Shown here: piece by piece, positions 21,962 to 36,900 of the stretch
Layout: each line of letters begins with the position of its first letter
Numbering within the stretch: position 1 is the stretch's first letter
Source: Ignelater luminosus
Taxonomy: Eukaryota; Arthropoda; Insecta; Coleoptera; Elateridae
NCBI GenBank assembly: GCA_011009095.1
Contig: VTPC01090687.1
Location: 169,011-233,010, forward strand
Direction of reading: 5' to 3'
Length of the DNA stretch: 64,000 nucleotides
Notes under the pieces: generated by a model
Told to the model about the DNA's origin: nothing
Databases searched by the model: none
The model's input: only the letters and a program-made list of their open reading frames with translations
Translations under genes and position numbers: made by a program

Positions 21962-24900
21962 TTACGTATGTCTTTTATCTGCGAAACCCAAACTAGATAT
22001 TCTAACGAATCCAGCTTGATATCCTGCTGCTAAATATGAAAATGAACTCCGGTTTGGATTTAACGCAACCTTATTAATAGCTTGCAGTGGATAACTTACA
22101 GGTCTAGTTATGTAAAGTTTATGGGATTTATTTGACTTGTAATAATCTTCTGTGGTGGCAAGAAAATTCTTAATATTATTCTGTAATGGTTTAGTATGTT
22201 TAAGTTGATAATATTTGAAAAAAGAAAATTAAAGACTCACTAATGATATATCACAGAATACCAGTCCATATTTTTCTTCTGCTTCCACATACGTGGAAGG
22301 TTCAGGTTTTGAACAATCCAAAAGGGTATTTTGTATATCTGTTACTTGATCAGCTTCAAAGATCTGCTGCGACTTTTTATTTAATTTTTCTAATATCTGC
22401 TTTTCATTTTCCAATCTTTCCGGGATTGTTAGAGCTTTTGGAATTAACCTTGTATATCCTATAATCTGCAAATTCCACACTTTTTAACTTAAATTATTAT
22501 TAAATAAAGATATTTACTCACTGCTCTTTTACTTTTGTATGTTTTGTCTGAATCCATAGTGCAAAACATTTGATGCGGAAAGAATCCTTTAAGTTCGCCT
22601 ACAACATTGCTTTGAACAAACCCATTTAACCATTCGCTGCCAGTTACAGAAAGCACACATGAACCTGAGTACATAATTGTTGTAGGATTACTTTCATAAT
22701 TGCGCAGCTGATGTGTTACTGAAGCAGTTAAACCTAGAGAAAATTTAATTTTAGTTATGACATAAAAAAAAGCAGAGAATGAAATTTACCTCCAGAACAA
22801 CTATCATCAAAACAAATCACATTACTTAACCAGTAATTCAACCAAGCACCATCTGTTACAATAATTTTTACAAAATTAGTTGTTGGAACCAAGGGATTTT
22901 CTAAATCCCAATATTTAATGGAACGATCAATAGAACCAGTCATTATCCATCGACGACCATCGTTTAGATGATATAATGACAATGCTGAAAAATACATAGT
23001 TTTAATTTTTACATTTAAGTATTTGTATTGGTCTAGAGTTTATTCCAAATCCATCTGAACTATAACTGTAAAAACTGATAAAGGGGTAGCCCTGATATGG
23101 TTGCTATTATTCTATGTACTAATGTTGCCATTTGTCAAAAGTATGTCAAGATTATACAGTGCGAACGCCGGCTGTGGAACGCTTTAAACAAAAAATTCTC
23201 TGTGCATCTGAGGCCAAGATCCTAGCCCATTTCAGCAGAAAATAAATGAAAGTGGCATTGACATTTCATAATAGGTTATGTTATTCAGTAAGTTACAGCA
23301 ATTGCTATGGAAAGCTAGTGTGCCTTGATATTGTTTTATTAAATGTCACACTATGGAAAGCTAAGAGCTAAATTGTTAGGTCCATTGAATCAGAAATTTT
23401 TACACTAAATTCGTTCGTTTGTGAAATTAGTGCTGTACTAACTTGAACTTATTTCTGTTTGTTTCTTAGAGTGCAGCTGCATTAATCTGAACTATTTGTA
23501 CTTGGTTTAAAGCAGTTGCAGCAAAGTTCAAGGTAGTGGAGAAAGAAATTCTAACCTTTTTGTTGTGCCAGAACAGCGTGTTAACCTAAAAAATTATTAA
23601 AGAAGCAAGTTTCCTAATTGAAGAAAATGAACGAAGCAATATGGTATCAATGTGAAACGTGCAGTTGTAGTAATACAAATGAAGATTTAGTTGTTAGGTT
23701 ATTATTTCTTTATTATGTTGCACCAAGTTGCACTCAAAACGTTCATTTGAAGTACCAGTAATTTAGTATAAATATAGCTGTCTCTTTCTTTGAACTTGCT
23801 GCATTCGTGACATATAAAAAGTGTGCAAAGTGCAATCAAACAAACAAATTTAAAGATAGGTTATGAAAATATGGTAGTGTGTTGGCAAGATACGTTTGTT
23901 TAAGAGTGAGTCCGAGTTGATGTCCCAATCACTCCGTAAATTACAAAGCTTTACTCTGAATGCTCTGAGCGTCAATACGAACTTACTCTGGCAAACAAGC
24001 ACGTCAAGACGTGTGCTTGCCAACAATGGTCCATATTAATTTATGTCATCCTTAAATGCCTTATATCAATGAAAACAGAATTTAAAGCAGAATCAAATTA
24101 TTAAAAAATATAATTAAAGCGGAAGTGAGGTTTCCAATCCACTTTGTCGAAAAATAGCAAATATAATGTCATTTCAATATTTCAAGTTTTAGAACTATAT
24201 CAAAGTATAAGTAATACCCTGTATGACATTGATACCTTTCTCAATTTGACTGCATACTTGATGTCATCAATTCTTGAATTGTAAAAAACTTAAGATTAAT
24301 TCTATCCTAAGAAGACACACCACATCTATAAAAAGGACAAATTCTGGGATTTTGATGTCTTTGGTATCTTGGTACACTATTTCAAGTATTTACTACAAGA
24401 AATTGTATAAAAGAAAAACTGCCAATCATAGCTTAAATTTATATGGAATTTTATGACTTACGAAAGACTAAACATTTTTTTCTTGATTTAATGATATGTG
24501 AACATACAGCATGTGTTCTCAAGAAAGCAAAATACCTAATCAAAATCCTTAACCTCAAATTATGAACACTGACAACTCTATTTTTTTAGGTTATGTTTAT
24601 AACTTGCATGACTAGACGTATTTGTATTAGTTGTACTTGAGACTTGTTCCCACTTAGCTATTGTTTTTGAATATTGCTGCAAAATGTGCATTTATTGTCA
24701 ATTTGAAATTGCACATCAAATTTATTTATTGCTGACATCATGTATTTGATGCTAAAACGTTTGTATTTGAATGTCCCTACAGATAATTGAAATACACGTG
24801 TCATCAAAAAAACTACTTTTGTTTTTTAACACAAAGTGTGTGTACCTCTAGGTAGTGTGAAATCTTGCAGCAATTTCTCGCTGCATATAGTGTTCCTTAA

Positions 24901-27900
24901 ACAGAGTAATCACTTTTTTTACATTTTTTTCTTAAAGAAGCCGTTTGAAAACCATTTCAAACTTGACCTATATCAATACAAAGTCGTCTATAGCAGCACA
25001 ATAGGAAAATTCCTATAGTAAAGCATCTTTACATTTTTGTCGTATAGTCTGTACTGAGTCTTATTCTTATTATAGGTGCAGAAGGTGGTAATAATCCTGT
25101 GTATTTATTAGATCAAGATTTCAATAATAAAAAGAAATAATGCTATTATATCTTGGTCCCTTAATTTTGCATTGAAGTGTATTACTTAAGCGTCCTGCAC
25201 AGTAACAAATTGTATCAGTTTAACACACTGTTACTGCACAACATGATTTGTAATATAATTTGACAATTCCAGATCTCTTGCCAAACACCTTCCATATTAT
25301 AGTTCAACATGTTAATGCATATTTTTATGATCTAAAACTGGCAATAGCGTCATCCAAATCCATATAAAAAATAAATTGCCTAAGAGTAGTGAAAGGTCCT
25401 GCACAGTATTCTCAAAATGAAATATATCATTCACAATTATTATGCAAGAGAAGTCTCGGTGCTAGATGACCACAGGGCCACAGTTTATACCATACATAAG
25501 TTGGTGCTCTCAAGTGATCCAAACTGATTTTGTAAGGTATAAACTGTGATGGGGTATGTAAATTAGTTTTGTATTTTCGTAGATACTCTAATGCTTTATA
25601 CATTTCTAAATTCTAATAATTAATTCTCTCTAGAAATAGCTATATTGTCAATTGAACTTCAGAATGTCATAACCTCAAATTCTAAATATTACACTATCAA
25701 ACATACCCCATCACAGTTTATACCTTACAAAATCAGTTTGGATCACTTGAGAGCACCAACTTATGTATGGTATAAACTGTGGCCCTGTGGTCATCTAGCA
25801 CCGAGACTTCTCTTGCATAATAATTGTAAATGATATATAATATGTGTGTGTTGAAGTGAAAGGTCATATTGATTAACCTAATTGCATAATTATTTTAAAG
25901 CATTTAGGTTATGTAAAACTAAATCTTACCTGTAATAGCATGATCATGTGCAGAAATAACACGATATGGCATTATTGTCTCAATTCCATCGTCATTCCAT
26001 TTCAATAACGAGGAAGTTGTATCTAGATCAAATATTGCAACCAGACCATTTGCATAACCAACTAGAAGATACCTATGCTGTAAAGCCTGTAATAAAAATT
26101 ATAAACAATACTGATGCATTACTTTAACTTTAATAAAAATCCACCTTGCTCCATGATATTCTTGTAACTTGCGCTTCCAAATCGTTTGCTGTATTCTCAG
26201 CTTTGGATTCCAATATTAATTTTGCTACTGGTTGCGGTTTCAGTATTTTACCTCTATAATGTTATTTTTTTCACTTTTTTATTTCAATAATAAATTAAAA
26301 GCAACTCACCTCTTTTCAACAGGAAAACACACAGAATACAAATAAACACAAGAATCAACTGCTCCCACTGCTAAAATTCCTAACCTTTGAAGAAAATCAT
26401 TGCTATGTTGTACGGTATCATAACATCCTGAAGGACACCATTCTAAACACCAAACAGGCCCATAATCATGTGCAATACAAAATTCTAATTTAGGTGGATT
26501 TGTTATCAATGTATTGTTTATTAAATTTCCGCAATTCCAAAACTGTATAAGCCCAGATTCTGAATATGCTTCATCTAATGTGTACTCTCTATTTATATAC
26601 AAATTAGCACTAACAGCCAGTATTTGTTCACAATTATTTTGATCGCAAGGTGTTGGCAGCCAAGCCATAGCAAAAATTGGGCCACCACAGAAGAAAGTGG
26701 CTGTATCTTTAATGAAAACATTTATTTAATAGAAATAATAAGAAAATCTTTTAATAATTCTCACCATTTCTTGATAAATGACTTTCAAATAATTTGTATC
26801 TCTTCCATTTGTGATCGAGTTGGAGAGGATCAACGAAACTTTTATTCTGAATTTCGGCAGTGCATGCAGAATACTTCAATTGTGGTAAATAATTAGAAAG
26901 GTATAATGGATCTAATGTTTCCCAATTTTTTAGAGTGATCCTCCAGTTTGGAAAAAGGTTCGGAATGGAATAATTTTCTTTGCAACTAAAATTTTTTTCT
27001 TTAGTGGTTATGGAATTTGATTAACCTACTGAAACTTACAATTTCATCATCCACTCCAATGCTGGTGGATATATTATATTTGTGGAAGGAGAACAGTGTC
27101 TATTCTTCAATAGAAATTTTATACCGTGGAGTACTAAAAAAATAAAATAAAAAGAAGTAAGTTATTATATATTTACATTTTATTTTTAAAATAAACAGGT
27201 AGGTATTATAATACAAAAATACTTTTTAAAGGAAATACTCTAATTCTAATACATAATAATGTTTTTTGCTTATAATAGTATTTTCGTTTATATGAAGATA
27301 ATAAAAAGTAACAATATACAGATCTTTCAAATAATAAACCTCTTTTTAATAACTTTTAAAATGTATTTGTAATTTCTATTTTTATCTAAAAGTTAAGAAG
27401 TTAATACTTCTGAAATATGAGGGCAGGTACACGTTTTTGTTTCTTCTAACCAACTAGGATTAAAAATGTTATTAATAAAAGAGGTATGGCAATTTTTTTG
27501 TTTTTAAACATAGTAGTACTATTTTACAGTCATTAAACATAAAGCTGATTTTTAATATGGAAGAAATAAGTTACTAACATTCAAACAAGTCTTTTAACAA
27601 TTTGTAGGGGCATTACGTGACATCATAAACTAGATGAAGTGGAAATCAAAACTAAGAAACTGCAAATTCAAACAAATGCATTTAATATACAGTTAAGGCT
27701 TGATTAAGTTTATATTGGATGTCGTTTTTGTTTGAAATCTGCAGCTGGTTATTTTTTGTTTCCCTCTGCCTAGTTGACCTAGAATGTATCAAATGACGTC
27801 ATACATGGGGGGGGGGGCAGTTAACTTTTGACCTTGACATAAGCTCTTTTGTTCTAACAAGCACTCATAATCTTCACATGAAAAAGAAATCTGAATCTCG

Positions 27901-30900
27901 TTTTTTTTTCTTATGGAATGAAAATCCAGTTTGTGTTTAATGACTGAGTTAGTTAATCCTGTACTACTTATTAGTATAGCAATGATTTTCACTTGAAGTA
28001 TATTTTAAATATCAAATTTTTAATTCAGACTTATTTATTTAACACAAATTTAGTCAACACTCCAAGCTGGATATGGCAGTTAGCTATACAGCGTTCCCAC
28101 AGGGCAGTGAGATATAGCAAGAATACATGTAAAATACATTTTCGGCAAATATTATCTCTTCAGTACTCAGGAAGATTCAAGTATTACATGATATTACTGG
28201 AATAATGAATAATTTGACGTATCATATTACAAGAAAAGATTTCTCAATCTCATTTATTAGCAAAAATACTCTTCCTCTAGTAATGTGATACATCAAATGG
28301 CTTATTGTTATCCCAGTAATATCATGTATTACTTGAATTTTCCTAAAAGAGTGCTGGGAAGATAATATTTGTCGAAAACTAATTTTACATGTATTCTTAC
28401 TATGTTCCACTGCTCTGTGGGCACCTTGTATAAATGTAGACAAGAGTTCGACTTCCTCAGAAAATTAATAATTATCTTTACATTTATATTCAGGAGAGTT
28501 GAAACCCATTAGGCACATAAGGAATTGTATTGGTTGGAGAGAATACATTGGAGTCACCTCTAGTGGAAAATAAATAGAATGCTAGAAAGTAGAAATAAAA
28601 ACATACTGGCTTGAAAACAGACGAATTGATATCTATTAAGAACGAAGTTGGGCACACTTCAATGTACTCTATCCAACCAATGCAATTCCCTGTGCCCCTA
28701 GTGGATTTGGACTCTCCTGTACATATTAATCCCCACATAAGTTACAATAACCTGTATTTCCATTTAGGAAATCATCATTGCACTGTAAAGACGTAACAGT
28801 TGTATCTTGTTACTTTTTTTTTCATATCAGGAGTAAAATAAGTGGTATAATTTCACAATAATATTCGTAAAAACAAAACCAAACAAACTTTTTACATATA
28901 TACAAACACACTGCTTTACCAAGTTCTAACATTCATAAAAACATAAATAATTAACGAAACATGTCTTTATATGTGTATATCACAGATCACTCAACTTCAA
29001 TTATCATTTGAGTCACTATTACTTTTATACTCACTGGTTGATTTATTAAGAGGAAATTTATTTTTCACTAAATGTTTATTATCTTCACAATCACCATCAT
29101 CTTCGTCATCCTCATCTCCAGCAACAGGTTCCTCATTATCTGACAAATCCTTTGTATTTGCACTATGCAATTCTTTCAAATGTTCCATTACTTCATCTTC
29201 TGTTTTGTAAGTTATGATACAATATTTACATGTGTAACCCTAAAAATGAGAAGTAAAATAATTTGCATAACATTTAGAAATATCCAACTATTGCATTACC
29301 TCTTTTGGTTTTTTCTCACAATCATGCAGGTGGTTAAGGATTTCATTTACATCAGAAGTTTCAAATTCACATTCCTCAAATCGACATTTTACCTTTCCAT
29401 TTTTATTAATTTCGCAAGCAAAACGTCTCTTTCCAAAAAAGTTTGGTCGAAAATTATAATTTCGAATCCACATTCGAGACTATTAAATATAATTAAAATT
29501 GTTTACAATTAACATAAATCAAAAGCCTTTTAAATACTTACATATCTTGGCTTCTTAATTTTTGGTTTCTCAACCACGTCATCTTCATTAAAAGATTTGA
29601 TTAAATCTTTGGCCCTAATAAAAACAAAAGTAATTAAATTAATCACTTTTCTAAATTCATAATATTACTTTGTTGCAGCTTTTCGTTTGCCTTCAACCAG
29701 CAAGTCATCTTTCCTTGTTGCCGTGAAACTGGTTTCACTATCAGTATTATCACTATTTACTTTTTTACAGAATTTCAAGTGCATAGTCATACTGACAGGC
29801 ATCATGCTTCTATCACAATGTTCACATTTGACCCGCATTGCAGTTATTTCTTCAGTGGATTTTTGACATACGCCTTTATGAGACAAAAAGCCCATGACAG
29901 ATTTCTTTGTTGTGCCACACATATCACAATATAAAGGTTTCTTCTTTTTGTAGACATCTGTTAGAATGCTTATCACAAGCCGTTCATCATGGAGATCCTA
30001 AAAGGGGAATTACAAATCAGAAAATATATACTGCAATTATTAAATTAATTTTTCTGCTTTTGAATCAAGAAGTGGGATCTTCCAGAATCTTCTGCAAGTA
30101 TCTAAGTAGTTTAAGGTAGATTAGCAACTAAAAATGTCACTATAACTGTGTTACAACCATCACAAACTACTTATATACATGGACACTTCCACTTCTTAAT
30201 TCATCACTGGAGAAATCAAAAGCAAAATGGGAAAAATGCACAAGTTATAATACAGAGGGGGTGTTTTAAGTGCACAATAAACAGAAAACTAACAATAGGA
30301 ATAACCAAAGGATTTTGATAACGGAATAACACCAGTTCAAATAATAACTTGCGAGTTACCGAGTCGATGACATCATCTCCGCTCTTGTTTATAAATTTTT
30401 AATTTATATTTACTAGACATCAGGCATCAGATTATCATTTGAATACTTGAACTTGAAAGAAAAGTAAAAACTGAATTACATAGGTTATTTTAATAACCAG
30501 ATAACCGGTTGATTTTCATTTAAATAATCCCATCGCTACATAAAATCAAGACCTTAAAGAAACAGTATCTGAATGAGCCACATCTGACTTCTTTATTATT
30601 CTACTTGGAATGTATATAGTCTAAGATCCAGTATTAGAAATATATACCCTCATCTGTTATTTGATGATGACAAAGATTATATATTAGATAATAAAATTAA
30701 TTGATAAATTGCAAATGGGTTGCCTAGCAGCTAAATCGCGTACCGATGCTGTTAAATAATATAAATTATAATTAACTCTTTTGGATCAATTTCCCCGATA
30801 TGTTATTCATAAAAACCGAGCATTAGCCGACAGAATATGACTCAAGGAATTGGAAAAATATAGGTTGCCTACTTTTCCTACGGTACAACTATGAGGTTGC

Positions 30901-33900
30901 CAGGTATAAACAGGTGAGCAAGCGTTATAAATATATCAAATTTTTTTTAAATGGAAGATTATTTTATTCCCTACCCTGCAGTATTAGGTTGCCTTAGCAA
31001 AAATTTGTCACATACATGGTTGCCTATATTTTAGATGTTAAGTTTTGAGCGCAAGCATGGAGAGTGACAGAGAAGCGGCGACACAAATGTTTTGATGAGC
31101 CAAAGTCCATTCAGTTAGCGGAAAGAGGAAAATGCTGCAACTTGTTATGGTGATGTAAAAGTAATAAGTTCAGTAGGAAATAAGAAAATACCAATTACAT
31201 TGAGAAATGTTTTTTGTGTTCCTGAATTAAGGGTAAATTTATTATCCATTTCAACGATAGAAAAAGTTGGCTTTAAAATAGTATGTGTTGATGGTACTAT
31301 TTCTATTGAGAAAAACAAAAATGTTTATGCACAAGGAGAACGTTCAGGTAATCTTTATATATTAAAATTTAAAATAAATAGTACCAATAATGCAAACTTA
31401 GCAGTTAAGCTAGATAGTGAATTATGGCATAAAAGATACGGCCATCTAAATTATGATTCGTAGTCAAAAATCAGTAATTTAAATCTAGTCAATGGATTAA
31501 ATTTTAAAATTAATAAAGGTAATAAGTTTTGCGAAGTGTGTGTAAGGGCAAAACAGAAATGTTTTCCTTATTATTCAAAAAGTAGTAAATCAAATAGTTT
31601 TAGAGTTGATTCATACTGATGTCTGTGGATCTATTACACCAATTTCGCATAACGGCAATCGTTACTTTGTAACTTTTGTAGATGACTATTCAAGGTTTGT
31701 AATGGTATATATAATTAAATCCAAAGATGAAGTTTTTGAATGCTTTAAGAATTATGAGGCCAAGGTAGCAGCGTTGTTCTGTAGTAAGAAAATAGCAAAA
31801 ATCAAATGTGATAATGGGGGTGAATATTGTTCAAAATCACTTACTAATTTCTGTGCACAAAAAGGTATTCAAATTTCATATACACCACCCTACACTCCCC
31901 AATTAAATGGTGTTGCCAAAAGGATGAACCAAACACTAATGGATAAAGCAAGAGCAATGATTATGCAAGCAGAAATGAGTAAAAGTTATTGGGAAGAAGC
32001 AGTACTTACTGCTACGTACATAACAAATCGAACGCAGTCTTACTTAATTAAAAACAGAACACCTTATGAATTATGGTTAAAGAAAAAACCAAATGTGTCC
32101 AATATGCGTGTCTTTGGGTGTACAGCATATGCAAGAATACCTGACTCACTTTGAACTAAATTGGATGACAAAGGAGTGAAATGTAGATTTATAGGTTATG
32201 CAGAAAATGGGTATCGGTTATTAAATGAGACAGAAAACAAGATTATTCATAGTAAAAATGTAATTTTCAATGAAGACAGTTTCTGTATAGTGAAAGGAAA
32301 TCGAAAGGAAAATAAACTTTTTGAAGATGAAAATGAAAATATAAAAGAGAGTAAAGAAGATGAAAGAAATGATGTTGAAGAAAAAGATACAGATTCAGAA
32401 GCTGACGTAGATGGTGTTAAAGAAGATGATGCGAGACCGAAGAGAAGTATAAAGTTGCCACTACATTTTCAAGATTATGAAATAGATTTAGGTTGTCTAG
32501 CCTTTTAAGTAATTTTTGTGATGTTCCCAAATCATATGCAGAAGCAAAGAGAAGTTCAAAATGAAATTATTGGGAACGAGCCGTTGAAGACGAGTTAAAT
32601 GCGTTACAAGAAAATGAGACATGGAAATTGGTTGATAAACCTGAAGATGAAGAAGTTATAAGTAACAGATGGGTATTTCGAACAAAAGAGAATAATCAAG
32701 GAAAATTAATTTACAAAGCAAGATTAGTTGCTAGAGGGTTTGAACAGGATGTCACTGATTTTTCTCAAATTCATGCACCAGTGGCAAGGCTTTCAACATT
32801 TAGGATTTTGTTATCAGTTTGTGTCAATCAAAATTTATTTTTAGAACAATTAGATGTCAAAAATGCATTCTTAAATGGTTCCATAAAAGAAAAGGTTTAT
32901 ATGAAGACTCCTGAGGGTTTAGAAATTAATGAAAATTATGAAAACAAAGTATGTTTATTGAGTAAAGCTATTTATGGCTTAAAACAAGCTCCTAAAATAT
33001 GGAATGAAAGATTCAACACCTTTATGTCAAGTTTAAATTTCAAACATTCAAAATCTGACTATTGTTTGTTTGTTTTTCTTAAACAGAACATACGATGTTA
33101 TTTGCTATTATAAGTAGATGACATTTTGTTAGCATGTAATGATAAAAATTTTATAAATTATGTAAAATCAAAATTGTGTGAAACTTTTAAAATGAAAAAG
33201 TTAGACTTTGTTAACAATTTCTTCGGAATAAGAATCTGTAGAGATTTTGAAAACAAAATTATAACTATTGATCAAATTTCTGCAATTAATAATTTAGTGA
33301 AACATTTCAATGTAGAAAACTGTAAATATTTTAAAACACCAATTGAAAATAATTTAGTTTTAGAAAGAAATTGCGATGAGAATTTGAAAACCAAACTGCC
33401 TTATAAGGAACTTTTAGGGTTCACTAATGTATATAATGATGGGTACAAGGTCGGATATCTGTTATTGTGTAAGTTATTTTGGTAGATATCAGGATTGTGC
33501 AACGGATGTGCATTTTAAGCACCAGCTGAGAGTATTAAAATATTTGAAGTTTACAGTGGATTTAAAATTAAGTTTCTGTTGTTCAGATAATGATCTACAA
33601 GGTTTCTCTGATGCAGATTGGGCAAATGATGCTGATCGAAAATCAGTAAGTGGATATTGTTTTAAATTATTTGATAATCTTGTCATCTGGAGTTTTAAAA
33701 AATAATCAGTTGTATCACTGTCCAGTACTGAATCAGAATTTGTAGCCATATGTATGGCAAGTTGTGAACTTTTATATATAAGGAATTTGTTAGATGATCT
33801 GCATATTACATATTCATTATCATTTATTTTATTTGAAGATAATCAAAATGCAATTAAGTTGCTTCAGAATTTTGAAAATAATAAAAGATGTAAACATATT

Positions 33901-36900
33901 GATGTTAAATTTCATTTTGTAATAGACTTAATAGTTAAAGGAATAATGAAGATAGTCTATGTTAGTACGCATGATCAGTTAGCAGATATTTTTACTAAGT
34001 CTTTGTGTCATGAAAAATTTGTTAATTTAGTTAAAATGTTAAGGCTAAGTTAAAGGACGTGTTTAGAAATTTTGTCTGGTTTGAGGGAGGGTGTTAGAAT
34101 GTTATACTATTTGAACAAACCCGCCAAAATAGTTTAACTTTGTTATTTAAGCGTATGCATAGAAACTATTTTACTCACTAAAAAAGATGGCTGTAGTTCT
34201 TAAAAATATAAGAACATTGTGCATTGTACTCAATTTGAAGTTGTTTATAATTAAAAGAATTTTATAAAAGCTGCTGCATTTTCTTTATTTTAACAATCTT
34301 CGTCTTCCTCAGTCAAATATAAAGAGTGAACAAAATATCAAGTTTATCCTATAAATCAACATGATACAATTCAATCATGGAAACTGTCATTGCATCAATG
34401 ACTCCCAAAGTGAAAATTTACGATATATTCAGGAAACAAACCAACACAAAAATAAAATCACATCTCAAGCACATTAATCTGATTATTAACACAAGACGCG
34501 TTTTTTTCGCTAGCGGTCCCTGGTTGTGGTCTTATGTGGTTGACATAAGAATGACAGATTTTTTGACACCTGTTGGTATCTGGTACCTAGAGATGACGTT
34601 TAGGTTATGTTGACAATCTGGAAATTGCAGAAAAAAGACAAAAAATAATATGAGAGACACTTATGTACCAGTACAAGAAACTAGCTCGCGGAGTTGGTTG
34701 TTGATTTTGACAGAACTTGATGGACTAAAGAGGAACTAGGCCGCTATATGACATCATTGTATCCAATCAAACAGGAATGGTCGTGCTTTGGTTAGTCTTG
34801 ACAACTGACCACTACAAAAAAGGAACACCTCTTTAATGAAATATGGAAAGGGCTCTCATAGTTCTTCAACTTTCTTACTAGAAACTAAACTGATAAGTGG
34901 GATTAGGCTCAGAGCTGTCGGTAATTGAACAAAAACAATTAAAAATGTAATTGAATTATTTCTATATAGTTGAATTACTTTAATTCGATTACTGCAGAAA
35001 TACTAGTAATTGTAATTGTTTTTTCAAGCATATCTTCTTTGGATAATTATAATCGGTAATCATTTTTATTTTTGTGTAATTGAATTACTTCTGAAAGTAA
35101 TTGAATTATTATTAAAGTAACTGAATTATAAAAGTAATGGAATTATCAGCTGATAATGGAATTATTTTAATTGGAAAACACAATTTACAAGTAATCTAAC
35201 GTCCCTATTTAGAATATTCCTGATTGAATTATTTCAAGTTTCGACAGACAATAAATGATGTGCTGTATTTGCCTGAAATAACAGTTGTGCAATACTACAG
35301 CATTTCACAGAATGACAGCGCAACAGCAACATTTATTATTTTAAACATAATCACAAATTAGCAATTTTAATGTTCCCATGTTAGCCCAACCCTGTTACCA
35401 CTGACAAAATCGCTATGTCTGCTTATTAGCAAACCGATTCATTTCACACAACTAAGTAGGCTTGAAAACTAACAATTTCATGCATGTATCAGAAAGGCAA
35501 AAATAAATTTATCCACTTTTAATATCAACAAAAAATCCAACCTGTTTAGAATAGATTGATATTTGTCAAAATAAAAAAAATTTGTATAAAATTTTTTGTC
35601 AACGCTTTTGTCCAGGAACAGTCAGCAATTGCCATGGTTTTCTTTTTTCAACCACTTACGATATCTAATGTGTCACTGTCAACCATTCAGGAGCTTTTTC
35701 AGTGACAGCACTACTAATTGCTGCCTGTTCCTGGACACAAGCAATGCAATGATGTAAATAATCATAAATTGTTCAAAATGTGCCGTTTTTGTGGTCTTAG
35801 GAAAAATAGTGTACATAACTCACTGGAAATGTAATGCTTGTTATGTAAATAAACTTATTGACTTTTGTATTTTTGTTACCATCTAGCAGATAATTGCTAC
35901 TATAATAAAATAAAAAAGTTTGGGTTCCGTGTTATTAATTATTTTACTACTACATTTTAAAAACAAGAACTGAAATAAATGTAAAACAAAAGTGATTTAA
36001 CACAAAGCAGACTATCCTAACGCACTTGACTTGAACCCCCGACCCGACACAGCAAAGATTACATAAGAACTGTTCTTTCACACCTATAATTTTTGATTAA
36101 AAATGATTGAAAATTGAACAAAGGAAATTAGCTACTTTTCTAACAACAATAATAATAATTATACTCTGTAAAGCAAGTAATTCATGCTCTTCGAAATAAT
36201 TTGATTGCAAAAGTAATTCAATTATTCATTAAAGTAATTCAATTATTCATGGAAGGAATTGAATTATTTAATTTAAACAATACAATTATTTTTATAATTG
36301 TAATTGATAATTCAAATGTGCTCGAAAAATAATTGTAATTTGTAATCGTAATTTCCTTGAGATTGTGAAGTAATCGGTAATCATAATTGAATTACTTTTG
36401 TCAAGTAATTGTGACAGCTCTGCTTAGGCTTTATCATCTCTAAACCTCCATCAATCTCCTAGAAGGCATTGTATAAGAAGCGTTCAGACCATCTGCAATG
36501 ATCGCAATCACATGATGTGCCCTTTTACTTGAGGCAGTTATACATGAAGATGTGTTGGGCTTTTTTAAGCTAGAAACAAATTGTAGAATCCAATGCTAAT
36601 TCAAAGACTGCATGTAGAATTTCTTCATTTGTAGGAATATCTTTCTAATTTGATCCTTCACTCTATTAGTCCTCCGATCTACTCCCTTCACTTACCTGTT
36701 TTACCAAAGTCTTTCTTCTTACTTCTTTCTGTATTAATCTGACTTCCTGATCAACCAATTTTGTCAACCGATATAGTTTAGTTTGCAATTCTGCAGTGCA
36801 AATTATTAATTAAAATGCACTTTGAATTATGTTTTGTATTTCCAAAACAGGCTACCAATGATCAAACCAAAGTCTACTTAAGAGGAAGGAAGAAGACAAC

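Larger units (their letters stand above)
27134..29034. other. GTF3C2-like intron with two MITEs
   Basis: This intron joins the zinc-finger part of the gene to its WD40 part. It contains foldbacks at 28089-28428 and 28491-28719 and a run of ten G near 27808. If unspliced, translation stops at 28997. No gene of its own is seen. Confidence 0.5.
31050..34295 (+). mobile_element. Ty1/copia retrotransposon, 5'-truncated
   Basis: Contains the copia pol order (GAG-pre-integrase, integrase, reverse transcriptase, RNase H), then a purine-rich tract GAGGGAGGG at 34083-34091 and one LTR. No 5' LTR, gag or complete protease is found upstream. Similarity starts just inside the protease region near 31050-31110. 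Copia order (integrase before RT) distinguishes it from gypsy/BEL. It lies antisense in an intron of the GTF3C2-like gene. The left break is approximate. Confidence 0.87.
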
